Origin: Antedon mediterranea
Lineage: Eukaryota; Echinodermata; Crinoidea; Comatulida; Antedonidae
Assembly: GCF_964355755.1 (NCBI RefSeq)
Contig: NC_092680.1
Span: forward strand, 13,369,001 to 13,433,000
Length of the DNA stretch: 64,000 nucleotides
Reading direction: 5' to 3'
Numbering within the stretch: position 1 is the first letter of the stretch; every line of letters begins with the position of its first letter. The notes beneath the pieces are model-generated. The model was not told where the DNA came from. It did no database searches and saw only the letters and a list, made by a program, of their open reading frames with translations. The translations under genes and the position numbers were made by a program. Below, piece after piece: positions 22,379 to 34,500 of the stretch.

Positions 22379-23120
22379 ATCCGCAATTAAATTGGAATGA
22401 TCACATAAGCAAGGTATCCTCAAATGTTTCAAAACGTATTGGTGTCATCCGGCGTGTAAAATGTTTTCTTCTGTCATATGCTTAAAATGTTTGCTAACGC
22501 TCTTGTTTTTCCCCTTTTTTTATTATTGTTGTTGTGTATGGTCTAATTGTAATCTTCAAAATATTAATTGTTTACAAGTACTCATGAATAGATTAGGTAG
22601 AATTTTGCTTTCTGATGATATTAAGAACTCAATTGATTTTATTTTAAATAACCTTGGCTGGAACAGACTAAATGTACTCTGGAAAGTGTTTAAAAGGGTG
22701 TGCTCCTCCATATTTGAGCCTCAAAATTAACTTTTAATAACACTACCCATTCTAAAGGCACACGAAGCCAAAGCCATAACAATTTAGTTGTCCCCACCTG
22801 GAACATTTGTCAAGGCAAAAAAACCTTTACTTATCATTCATCTAAAAGCTGGAATGAACTTCCAAATGAATTAAAAATTAACTTTAAAGATTTTTCAATA
22901 ACTTCATTCCAAAATACAATTAGTACTCAACATTTTTAACTGAATTTTTTGTTTTCTAAAATTGATTGCTATTTTTAATGTATATATTTCAATTACTCTT
23001 TGTTTTTATTTTATTATGTTTGTTATATTTTCAATTACTGTACCACTTTGGAAATCGGTGCACTAGTACTGAAAGTGCCTGCAGAATAAAGAAAGAATAA
23101 ATAAATAATAAATAAATAAA
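22378..23120 (+). pseudogene. CR1-like LINE ORF2 C-terminus and 3' tail
   Basis: Reads DPQLNWNDHISKVSSNVSKR and IGVIRRVK, then ANALVFPLFYYCCCVWSN, NRLGRILLSDDIKNSIDFIL and NNLGWNRLNVLWK, ending with the SWNELPNELK-type remnant near 22850-22880. It finishes in a (aataaata)n tail at about 23094-23120. It completes the outer LINE begun at 16747. Confidence 0.7.
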
Positions 23121-23128
23121 TGTGCGCG

Positions 23129-23285
23129 CGCTGCTGGATCAATTCTTGCTATAAAGGTTTCGTGAAAAATTGAAGTACTGTCTCGAGTGCGTACTTATAA
23201 AAGCACACGCATACCCAGGTTCCTTCTGATGATTCAGCTGTTTGTGTGTTATAATATTATAGGAATAAATATATGTGTACTGTCG
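23129..23285. repeat. Duplicated segment, copy 2, right part
   Basis: ctgctggatcaattcttgct to tgtgtactgtc matches 508-693 with a ~40-bp deletion. It resumes the alignment broken at 16447. Confidence 0.75.
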
Positions 23286-23420
23286 TCATTTCTGTGTATG
23301 TGTCTACTTTGTCACCCGTAGCTTTAGTAGGTACAACCTCAATAATATTTTCAGTGTCGGTAACATCCTCAGGGACAACTTCAGCTGTAAATTTTCTAGG
23401 TAACGGTATCGTAGGATACA
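23277..23420. repeat. Flank duplicate of 25048-25190
   Basis: catttctgtgtatgtgtcta to ggtatcgtaggata matches 25050-25180 in direct orientation with few differences. It duplicates the start of the Thr/Glu-coding block on the other side of the minisatellite. Confidence 0.85.
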
Positions 23421-23555
23421 TTAAGTAAATATATTATATAAACGAATACTACACCGATAGGTAATGAAACATAATAATGTTCACAAATTAAACTACGAAA
23501 AGTCATAGCATGCTACATGTATATCATAATAGACAAAAACTTATTCTAGTCATAT

Positions 23556-25190
23556 TCATTCAGCACCTGTGATTACTTCTGTTTCTGTTTCTTCACCAAC
23601 TTTAGCTTCTGTTTGGGTTGTTTCTTCAGTTTCTTTTCCTGGATCGTCAGTAGTTTCTGTGTCTACTGTGCCAACCGTTAATGTTTCTCCTTCAGTAGTT
23701 GTAGGACTCTCTGTTTTATCTGTTTCCTCTTTGTTTTTCTCTTCTTCTGTAGGCTCAATTACAACAACATCTCCCATATCTGCTCCATCTGTTGTTACTT
23801 CTGTTTCTGTTTCTTCACCAACCTCAGCTTCTCTTCGGTTGTGTCTTCAGTTTCTTTTCCAGGATCGTCAGTAGTTTCCGTGTCTACTGTGTCAACCGTT
23901 AATCTCTCTTCTCCAGTAGTCGTAGGACTCCCTGTTTAATCTGTTTCATCTTTATCTCTTCATCAGTAGACTCAAGCACAACATCTTCCGTATCTGTCCC
24001 ACCTGTTGTTACATCTGCTTCTGTTTCTTCACCAACTCCACCTTCTCTTTCGGTTGTTTCCTCAGTTTCAGGATCGTCAGTAGTTTCTGTGTCTACTGTT
24101 TCATCCGTTAATGTTTCTAATTCAGTAGTTGTAAGACTGTCTGTTTCATCTGTTTCCTCTTTGTCTTTCTCTTCATCAGTAGGATCAATCACAACAACAT
24201 CTCCCGTATCTCTGTCCCATCTGTTGTTACTTCTGTTTCTGTTTCTTCACCAACCTCAGCTTCTCTTTCGGTTGTGTCTTCAGTTTCTTTTCCAGGATCG
24301 TCAGTAGTTTCTGTGTCTACTGTGTCATCCGTTAATGTTTCTCCTTCAGTAGTTGTAGGACTCTCTGTTTCATCTGTTTCCTCTTTGTCTTTCTCTTCAT
24401 CCGTAGGCTCAATCACAACATCTCCAGTATCTGTCCCATCTGTTGTTACTTCTGTTTCTGTTTCTTTACCAACCTCAGCTTCTCTTCGGTTGTGTCTTCA
24501 GTTTCTTTTCCAGGATCGTCAGTAGTTTCCGTGTCTACTGTGTCAACCATTAATCTCTCTTCTCCAGTAGTCGTAGGACTCCCTGTTTAATATGTTTCAT
24601 CTTTATCTCTTCATCAGTAGACTCAATTACAACATCTTCCGTATCTGTCCCACCTGTTGTTACATCTGCTTCTGTTTCTTCACCAACTTCACCTTCTCTT
24701 TCGGTTGTTTCTTCAGTTTCAGGATCGTCAGTAGTTTCTGTGTCTACTGTGTCATCCGTTAATGTTTCTAATTCAGTAGTTGTAAGACTGTCTGTTTCAT
24801 CTGTTTCCTCTTTGTCTTTCTCTTCATCAGTAGGATCAATCACAACAACATCTCCCGTATCTCTGTCCCATCTGTTGTTACTTCTGTTTCTGTTTCTTCA
24901 CCAACCTCAGCTTCTCTTTCGGTTGTGTCTTCAGTTTCTTTTCCAGGATCGTCAGTAGTTTCTGTGTTTACTGTGTCAACCGTTGTTTCTTCTTCCGTAG
25001 TTTCATCTTTGTCTTCTTCAATTGCAACAACTCTCGTCTCATCTGTTGGCATTTCTGTGTATGTGTCTACTTTGCCACCCGTAGCTTCAGTAGGTACAAC
25101 CTCAATAATATTTTCAGTTTCGGTAACATCCTCAGGGACAACTTCAGCTGTACATTCTCTAGGTAATGGTATCGTAGGATCTACTATTTA
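23556..25190 (-). pseudogene. Thr/Glu-rich minisatellite-coded block, frameshifted
   Basis: On the minus strand an acidic, Thr-rich sequence begins near 25187 (VDPTIPLPRECTAEVVPEDV, then TETENIIEVVPTEATGG). It passes into ~217-bp repeats with words such as DTETTDDPGKETEDTTE, EVGEETETEVTT and EPTDEEKDKEETDETESP. Repeat starts are at about 23560, 23792, 24005, 24225, 24442, 24657 and 24877. Every third unit is alike, giving a 652-bp higher-order period. Several units carry 1-base indels, so no single frame crosses the block, although each local frame keeps the same composition. It looks like an exon of an extracellular or mucin-like protein that has decayed, or non-coding repeats derived from one. 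No family is recognised. Confidence 0.55.
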
Positions 25191-25199
25191 ATAGAGTTA

Positions 25200-25810
25200 C
25201 ATATTGTTTATACATTGCTTTATCTTGTATTTATGGAATGGAATTTTAACAACGTATTATTAACTTTAAATTTAATCACTTTAAAAAGATATTTTTTTAA
25301 CGACTTTGACAAAATTCCTTTTTAAAATGTTAATGATGTAGGAAGGATTAAGACCTTGTTTGAAAGAGTGAATATTCCTTTTCCATAGGCTACAATACAT
25401 TAAATGCTCTTGTAATTGTATTATAGCTGAGCCATATTTCAAATATTATTTTCGAATAATGAATGCTTTCCTGAAAATTTGCGTTAGCCACAAAGTAACA
25501 ATTCTTTCCATAACTGTAGGTTTGAGCCGGACATTCTGTGAAATAAATAACACAAATAATGTTTCAATATATAATAATGTTCCCATGTTATTGTTTAATA
25601 TAAATGTGTATTTTTTTTTTATCACGACAGGGTTAGCAAATATAAATTGCTCAAATACTCTGTCTTTAATGGAGGAAAGTTCTTAGGTTAGAAAAGTTTA
25701 TTTCACCGTTTTTGTCATTACCAAACCTTGAAACAGCAATGTAATGTAACAATCTCAATTATAGCACCAAACTCTTAAAAAAGTTAACCTACTCTATAAC
25801 CTAAATACTC
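25200..25810. other. No recognisable gene
   Basis: AT-rich. A 75-codon open frame at 25459-25686 has no recognised similarity. Confidence 0.5.
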
Positions 25811-25812
25811 GT

Positions 25813-25975
25813 GGGGGCCAATTTGAAATCCAAGATGGCGACCAAAAAGGTCGGGGAAAATAGGTCCCCAGTGGCAATGAATTCCACTAGTCCTAAGGAT
25901 TCCAAAACTGCCAAGAACTCAACTTTAGCATTAAAATCTTACGGAATTAGGTTCCCCACTATTAGCTAAAAAGGA
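25813..25975. repeat. Copy of the ATGGCGGCC foldback arm
   Basis: ccaatttgaaatccaagatg to gattccaaaactgccaagaa matches 26822-26960 in direct orientation. It is a solitary arm of the foldback at 26741-27425. Confidence 0.75.
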
Positions 25976-26251
25976 AACCAGCCAAGTTGTTACGCCGAGT
26001 ACAAAAATTGAAAAATATTGAAAATATACAGATGACAGTCTCATGTATCTCTGGATACAGAGAAGTATGAAGACAAGGCTAGCAATCTGTTCCTACCAAC
26101 TAAGTACTACTTCATAATAAGTATATAATATGTTCATATAATTCTCAAAATGTACTGACATTGCAATACAAATAATATGTCAAACAACAATAACAATTAT
26201 GTTAACAATAGTTTATCTAAAGTTTAACTTTAAAGTCGAACAAAAACATAC

Positions 26252-26386
26252 CCTAAGTCCAATGATGTATTTACCAGGAATTGGTTTCTTGGCTTTGCGT
26301 AATGGTGCTAGGGTAGCACTGGCGACAACCACCAACAAGAGAAGACAAAATACACGAATGATGTATTCTAGAACAAAAACGAACAT
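26252..26386 (-). CDS. First coding exon of a secreted subtilase-like protease (signal peptide and propeptide start)
   Basis: 45 codons from an ATG (26386-26384) to a GTATGT donor, ending in phase 0. The peptide has a hydrophobic signal segment (FCLLLLVVVASA, residues ~13-24) followed by APLRKAKKPIPGKYIIGLR. The pattern of an Ala-Pro start, basic residues and I-P-G-K/R-Y-I-(V/I) is that of the inhibitor_I9 propeptide start in secreted S8 (proteinase K/aqualysin-like) proteases. The enzyme would be made as a precursor and exported; the propeptide blocks the active site until it is removed. The following exons with the Asp/His/Ser triad should lie at lower coordinates on this strand but were not found. 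The exon could be an orphan, or the intron may be long and cross 25 kb. The family call rests on a short motif. Confidence 0.45.
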
Positions 26387-26586
26387 TAAAAAAAAATGGT
26401 ACAATCAACAAAACAATATGCAATGAACTTAAACTTGAAATAATACTAAATTAATACTATTACGAAAGAACCAATAACTGATCCTGCTGTTTGGCCTACC
26501 TGATCAAATCTTGTCCAATAATGTGATTGAGAATGATGGTCCAACGAGCTGTTGTCCTTTAAATACTTCATTCCGTCCAGAGGCGT

Positions 26587-26720
26587 GGTAAATGATAATA
26601 ATATAGCATATGGCAGCTATATTTTGATGATAAAATACATAAATGCATACATTATATACGTTTTTGATGGCGGCCATCTTGGAATTCAATGTGTTTGCCA
26701 TATGCTATTATTATAAATTG
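26587..26720. repeat. Small foldback (~130 bp)
   Basis: gataataatatagcatatgg near 26594 and ccatatgctattattata near 26698 are inverted partners. The interior holds a gatggcggccatcttgg motif. Non-coding. Confidence 0.65.
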
Positions 26721-26740
26721 TACCATTGAACTGATTTATC

Positions 26741-27425
26741 ATAATATTGTAAGATTTGTCACACACATTACGTTCGTTAGTGGTTTAAAATAGGAGCTAC
26801 TATCAGTTTTGAATAAAAAATGGGGGCCATTTTGAAATACAAGATGGCGGCCAAAATAGGGATGGAAAAAATAGTCCCCCAGTTGTAATGAATTCTATTA
26901 GTCCTTAGGACTCCAAAACTGCCAAGAACTCAACTTAAGCATTAAAATCTCATGGAATTACTTTAAGAAAAATCTGCATATCAGGCAAACTGTTAATATC
27001 CGGTTTCGAATTTCGATTTTGGCGACTTTTCCATCTTTATCGTTTTGATTTTTTTTTTTTTTTGTGCCTGTGATGAGTATATGTTTAATATAAATATATA
27101 TTGAATTGAATAGATATACAAATATTTTAATATTGATGTATAAAGTTATTTTAAGTCTTTTTATTAGTATAGATATATACTTTAAAAAAAAAGTCTTACG
27201 TCCGGGTATGAAGCGTCTTGCATACACAGAGAGCCAAAATACTATTTTGGACTTGCACAGTGTATGGACTCTAACCTTACGGTTTTAATAAATTTTTCCC
27301 GTCCCTATTTTGGACGCCATCCTGGATTTCAAAATGGCCTCAATTGTTTACTCAAAACTGGTAGTAGCTCCTATTTTAAACCACGTACGAACGTAATGTG
27401 TGCGACACATCTTACAATATTCTAT
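26741..27425. mobile_element. Foldback element with ATGGCGGCC-type arms
   Basis: The left arm (26741-26960: aatattgtaagatttgtcac, ggtttaaaataggagctact, gaaatacaagatggcggcc) is the imperfect reverse complement of the right arm (about 27265-27425). The loop is AT-rich and holds no protein. A direct copy of one arm lies at 25813. Confidence 0.8.
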
Positions 27426-27775
27426 CAGTACCTGATGATGACCTATGGTCGAAAGTACTAGTACAATGAATATTTTATTTTGAGGCAGAAACAAGAATTT
27501 TTTTGTTGGATTATGTAACGAGTTTGATAATGATTAATTTTGATTTTTGATGATCCATATATGGAGATATTGGAAAGAATGACAAGCATTTTGTAACAAA
27601 TATTTAGTTTAACCTTTAAGTCGTTAATCTCAAGCATTAATTAATTGATATAAAAGAACAAGAGATTTTCTTAGTACTTTAAATTGTATTTTTTTCCATT
27701 GATTACAAAAGTCGAATTTGTCGACCGATTGAAATCGTAATTACCTGTGAATATAAATCAACCTTTTTTTTAAAC

Positions 27776-28240
27776 TTTAAACGTCTCTAAATGCAATTTT
27801 AAGCTACTTTTATGTTATTATGTGAAAATCTTTTATCGAAATACTCAAAGTGGTCTAAAACGTCTCCAAATTCGATTTTAACCTTTTATAAGCACTTTGA
27901 TGTTCGTGAAAACCTATCGTCAAAATGCTCAACGTGATCTAAAACGTCTTCAAATGCGATTTTAAGCTATTCTAAGCACTCTGATGTTTTTATATGAAAA
28001 ACTTTCATTGAAATGCTCAAAATTCATTCCCAAATGCGATTTTAATCTAATCTATGTAGCCTACTTTTTTTGTTTTTATGTTAAAAAGTTTTATCGAAAT
28101 GCTCAAAGTGGTCTAAATTATCTCCAAATTATCAAAATTCGCAGCCCCCTTTGTTGTTTTAATGTGCAAAAAACTTTTATCGAAATTCTAAACATTTTTC
28201 TAAAATTTGCGGCTGCTATTCTAAGCACCTTGATGTTTGT
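27776..28240. repeat. Tandem repeat, ~80-bp unit, about six diverged copies
   Basis: The units share aaacgtctccaaatgcgatt, taagcactttgatgtt and ttttatcgaaatgctcaaag. Spacing is roughly 75-90 bp. It decays toward the right. Non-coding in all frames seen. Confidence 0.8.
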
Positions 28241-28519
28241 ATATTGTGTTGCGTACCACCACGTATCATGTTCCGAATATGAGCACTGTTTCTACAATTT
28301 GACAGTATGAACAGTTTAGAACAATTGATTTACATACACACAATATTATTTTAAAAACCGTTGCGTAATAAAGTTGGAATTTATTCTGACTAGTTAAACC
28401 ATCTTTAGTTCTATAAATTACCAATTCATATTTTAACATTCAAATGTCCGACTGATTGACAGAGTCTCATGTACGTTCTCACTTTCTAATGCGCACCCTA
28501 GATTAATATTCACACAGCA

Positions 28520-31500
28520 GAATTCACCCGATTCTGCTACTGTCCACATGTGCTATCTGTAAAACTATAGCAAGTTATACACGTTGTTGTCTGCTATAAA
28601 TGCTGTACTTTTAACACACGGTACACTGTCTGTAGCACAGTGTCTGTTGACAATTTACAATGATGTACTGTACAACCATAGATAGGCAGGTTTTCGTACT
28701 GCCATGCAAGAATGGATAGGTGTTTTCCGCCGCTTTTAGGCCTTCTTGTCAATTATTGTTATTATTATACGAATTACGTAATTAGTTTAGTAGCTCATCT
28801 ACCTTTTTAGCAGGGCATAATGAATATTGTAGCTAGGCTAGGTCTAGCGGGAAATCAACCAATTATTTGGTTGGATACGAGTTTAGGGTAGGAAGTTAAG
28901 TACGAGTTGGCATGGGTACGAGTCGACCAGGGGTGAATCGACCAGGGTACACCCGGCCGCCCTACTAGAGCATAGGCTACAGGCCTGCAGGAATGGGAAA
29001 TCTGTCCTAGCTATAGGCATAGGCCTACATTGGGACGCCCAAAAAAGCCATCCCATGAGCATAAAAAGGCCTCGTAGAGCCAGACGTGTTAGCCTATACT
29101 ACACAGTACTAACTACTAGTACGTCTACCATTTATTATAGTTCCATGGTACTATACTACGGATCACTACTATCTAGGCCTAGCTAGTATGCTAGAGTTCC
29201 AGTAATTTCGGTCGCGTTTTCGGCCTACTTATCAGGAGGGCATGTGAGAGGTGAGGTAGGTTAGCCCAGCTAGGCTAAACTAACCTGTAAGTAGTATTCT
29301 AGCATGGGAACGAGTTGACACAGTGGTACGGGTTGACCCTTATCATTTTCTAGGGTGCTGGTCAACCTACCCATGCCAACTCATACCCAATTTGGCTAAC
29401 CCGTACTCAAATAATTGGTCAAATCGTACCAACTTTGGCTAACCTGTACCAAAACTTTTAATAGCATTAAACATGGATACTGGTCAGCCCATGAAGAGTA
29501 CGAGCCAGCCCTTGATGATTGCTAGAGTGCGAGCCAACATTTTGGGTACGAATATACCAAAATTTGGTTACCAGTTGGAATTGCGGGTTGACCTGTATTC
29601 TTCTAGCTAATCTTACTAGGCCTCGAGTAGGTCTACGCTAAATTCCGGCTACAATAATGGTCTATTCTGTTTATAGCTTTATTGATACTGGGTTCAAATC
29701 TGGGTTGGGACGGCTTTTTCTCATTCAAAAACAGATTTCCTTATAATAATAAAATAATATCGGCCTATGAATTTAACTTAATATTGTATTGTTTACATAA
29801 TATTAGTAATTCCCATTGCATTTATTATTATTATTATTATATATTTTACGGTTACCCCTTAATTATAGTAACTATAGTATAACTTCCTTGTTATATTTTA
29901 CAATATTGTCTTCATAATTCAGCAATTTTTTTTTTCACAGCACAAATTATCATACTGAATCATCACACACCAAGTCTCATGAAATCTCTACTGTATTTCT
30001 GCAAGCTAATGCAGCTACATGGTATTGCCTTGAGGCTAAATTACACTGTATACTGGCACTACCATCATTCCTAGCCCACACGTAAGTACAGTCGTGTACT
30101 ACTGATTCCATCCTGTGGTCAAGGCTTATTTGCTCTTATGCTTATTTCCTCTTACATACAGAGTATGTATGGCTTCTAATTTGCTTTTATACCGGTTAAT
30201 TTAAAAATCATTTATGCCTATTGGTGCATAAAGATCAAATTTAGACTGTAAATACTGGAATAATCACCCAAAATTTATTTCACAGCTAGAAAAAAGCATA
30301 CAGAGTTTTTTGTTGTTTGTTTTATTCATAACTGTTGAATTGCATCCCAATACATGGTACCTATTGGTATTATATCTATAAATATAAAGTACTCTCTTAT
30401 AAATAGATGTATTTCTCCAAACTACTCCAACTATAGTATACTAATAATATATGTACTATTAGCATACTACTGTACACTTTGTAGACAAGAAATAAGTTGT
30501 ATCCACCTAGAGGACTTATGTTAGTACTGTACAGTCGATCGTCCTCTCACTGGCCTGGTCAACATAATCTACGCCTAGATTATTACAGTAATTAAAAAGT
30601 ACATTATTAAGAGATTTTTTTTTTTTGCAGAAATCAAAGTTATGTGTATAGAAAGCAGTACTCGTATTAAAAACTAAGCAGGTTGTACTGAACGCAAACT
30701 GGCAGGATATTTTGAATATTTTTTGTTCATTTTCCACGAACTGGAGACAAAGACATATTACGACCCTTTTATTAAAATTTATTTGGATAGACCTCCATGT
30801 AAATTCATTAAAGGCTATATGATTGTTTTATATTTTAATAATGTGATAGTAGAAAGCCATTGTGCATAATGAGGACTATGAATCTAATATTTACTTGCAT
30901 TCTCATCTTTTTAACATTTTATTTATAATGCTGGTAATGAATTTACTATTGAAAAGGTCATGTTTCCACTTATCTCAAATGTTGGCACCCGGCCCACCTC
31001 TAACCTTGGTAGAACTGACTGTGTTCTACCTTTCTACATGAGTACATATAGTAGTGTTTCCACCATACTACTTCAACCTGGTAATTGAATAAATTTCATT
31101 GGGGTAACATTTAAACTAATTATCACCTTTAACATAAAGTATCCTCCTCCTGAAACACGTATTTGTACTGTACTTCATCCATTACTTAATACTAATTTAT
31201 GTGATTTATGTCTAACTTCAGGAATGATCTGAGGCTAGAAGAACGAATTTCTGTACACATATAAAAAATAAACCAATGTTTTCCTAATAATTTAACCCCT
31301 AGGTTGATAACTAACAAAGAAATTATTGAAATTATGTTCTCACAATATATAGGTGTACTGTATCTACAATGCATGCTGCTGTACTTGTTTTTAACCGCAT
31401 AATGGCATTGAAAACAAGAATGTTTTATAATTATTATAGGTTATTTCTAAATATTAAAGGTCTGAAACAGAAACTAAATGTTACCAAACTATGTTTTTGA

Positions 31501-34500
31501 AAATCTCTATGATATAATATAATAATATGAACATAATATTAAATTATATTGATAATCATCATGTCCTTATAAATTCATTTATATTTCTTTTGTGTAATAT
31601 AGTTCATATAATATGTATTAAATAAATTGGTAAGGCCCTATATTGTTTATATTTAAGGAAAGTTTATATACACTATTATTTTATGCCTACAGTACCAATA
31701 TAGTATTAATTGTTTATGTAACTATTTTGTCTAATTGCATTGATTTTTTGTATAGGCCAATGGCATTAATGTTTTTCTCAAAGCAAATTAGCCTAATAAT
31801 GCCATATTTAGACACATAATTCTTTGATTTCTGATATTGTACTTGTGTATGCATTACTAAAATAGTAGTTATTTTATTTCATTTATAATGTATGTATAAA
31901 CATTTATTCAGTTTTTTTTTTACCTTTTAAGTTTAAAAAATATTAAAATACCTATCAACCTTTCTGTTATTGTTACTATTATAATATTTTTTGCAGAAGA
32001 TTGATTTCAATAAAAAAATTTAAAACATTTAATTTGACTTATACTGTACTATGTTAGTTCAGGAGATGAAGTGTGTGTTGGTAGAATCTGGTGTGTTTGA
32101 GGTTGGTGATGTGAGGTGTATTTTTGTGACTTTAAGACCTAAATTAGATGTTTTCTGAAGAAAAGAAGCGAATAGGCTTCCCAATAAAATAGTGTATATT
32201 AAAGTACATTGAATGAATTCGAGCGGAAAAATAACACACATAAAAAAACATTCATTTCCTTGTCGAAAAGCGCCCTCTCTAGTTTTCTATTAATTTATTA
32301 ATAATTATTATTAATTAATGAGTAATATAAACATATTTTTAACATTTGATGATGGAAGCTGATACTACTCCAAACAAAGTTTCATACCTCCAAATTTCAT
32401 CAACGTATTCAAAGCACTTCAATAAATATCACATTGAACATTAAAAATTAGGGTTATGGATAGAATTTTGCTTAAAACATATACAAAAAACATCGATAAA
32501 AATATTTTTCGTATTCAAAAACATTTGATACTTGGTATAAATGTTCAATATAGGTTGCTCCATCCATATTGCAAAAAAAAAAATGACTATCGAGCCATAT
32601 TACTGATTTTTTAAATTTACGTTTTTACAAAATGTACACTTATGAAAGACCTTACAATTCCAATGCATTTTTTAAACCTAATAACGATTTTGAAAAAAAC
32701 AACCAACAAAATACGTTCATGAATGAAATTTTGTTTCTGTGAATAGAGCAACCTATATTGAACATATAAAAGAAGTTTCAAATGTTTTTAAATTCGGAAA
32801 GTATTTTTTATCGATGTTTTTTGTATATGTTTTTAAGCAAAATTCTATCCATAACCCTAATTTTTAATGTTCAATGTGATATTTATTGAAGTGCTTTGAA
32901 TACGTTGACGAAATTGGGAGGTATGACACCTTGTTAGGAGTAGTATCAGCTTCCAGCATTAAATGTTAAAAATAAGTTTATATTACTCATTAATTAATAA
33001 TAATTATTAATAAATTAATAGAAAACTAGAGAGGGCGCTTTTCGACAAGGAAATGAATGATTTTTTTATGTGTGTTATTTTTCCGCTCGAGTTTATTCAA
33101 TGTAGTGTAATATAAACTGTTATATACATACTATTTTATTGGGAATTATTTTTGTGTGAATCATCTTGGAGTTGTTTGAAAGCCTATCCACTTACTTCTT
33201 TTCTTCAGAAAACATCTAATTTAGGTCTTAAAGTGACAAAAATACACCTCACATCACCAACCTCCAACACACCAGATTCTACCAACACACACTTCATCTC
33301 CTGAACTAACATAGTACAGTATAAGTCAAATTAATTGTTTAAATTTTTTTTATTGAAATCAATCTGCCTCAAAAAATATTATAATAGTAACAATAACAGA
33401 AAGGTAGATAGGTATTTCAATAATTATTTTTAAACTTAAAAATGTAAAAAAAAACTGATTAAAAGTTTATACATACATTATAAATGAAATAAAATAACTA
33501 CTCTTTTAGTAATGCATACACAAGTACAGAATATCAGAAATCAATGAATTATGTTTCTAAATATGGCATTTAGGCTAATTTGATTTGAGAAAACATTAAT
33601 GCCATTGGCCTATACAAAAAATCAATGCAATTAGACAAAATAGTTACATAAACAATTAATACTAATATTGGTAGGCATAAAATAATAGTGTATATAAACT
33701 TTCCTTAAATATAAACAGTATAGGGCCTTACCAATTTATTTAATACATAATATATGAACTATATTACACAAAAGAAATATAAATGAATTTATAAGGACAT
33801 GATGATTATCAAAAATAGTCAATATAATTTAATATTATGTTCATATTATTATATTATATCAATCATAGAGATTTTCAAAAACATAGTTTGGTAACATTTA
33901 GTTTCTTTTTCAGACCTTTAATATTTGGAAATAACATAATAATTATAAAACATTCTTTTTTTTAATGCCATTATGCGGTTAAAAACAAGTACAGCAGTAT
34001 GCATATGTAGATACAGTACACATATATTATTGTGAGAACACAATTTCAATAATTTCTTTGTTAGTTATCAACACCTAGGGGTTAAATTTTTAGGAAAACA
34101 TTGGTTTATTTTTTATATAAATTATATGTGCAGAAATTCGTTCTTCTAGCCTCAGATCATTCCTGAAGTTAGACATAAATCACCCAAATTAGTATTAAGT
34201 AATTAAATGAATAGTAGATGAAGTACAGTACAAATACATGTTTCAGGAGGATACTTTATGTTAAAGGTGATAATTTTACCCCGATGAAATGTATTCAATT
34301 ACCAGGTTGAAGTATGGTGGAAACACTACTATATGGCAAATTAAATGTACTCATATAGAACACAGTCAGTTCTACCAAGGTTAGAGGTGTGCCACAATTT
34401 GAGATAAGTGGACACATGACTTTTTCAATAGTAAATTCATTACCAGCATTATAAATAAAGTTTTAAAAAGATGAGAATGTAAGTAAATATCAGATTCATA

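Larger units (their letters stand above)
16448..23128. mobile_element. Nest of LINEs and a SINE inside the duplicated segment
   Basis: Relative to copy 1 (positions 503-511), 6.7 kb is inserted here. The outer element is a plus-strand CR1-like LINE seen in three pieces (16747-18720, 19915-20050, 22378-23120). It is interrupted by a minus-strand LINE endonuclease fragment with a SINE piece (18790-19905) and by a second plus-strand LINE (20095-22378). Confidence 0.75.

Noticed and set aside
29675-29735. tRNA- or exon-like 'gggttcaaatctgggttgggacgg' in the palindrome arm
   Set aside because: It has a B-box-like word but no A box at the right distance and no acceptor stem. The copy in the other arm is equally incomplete.
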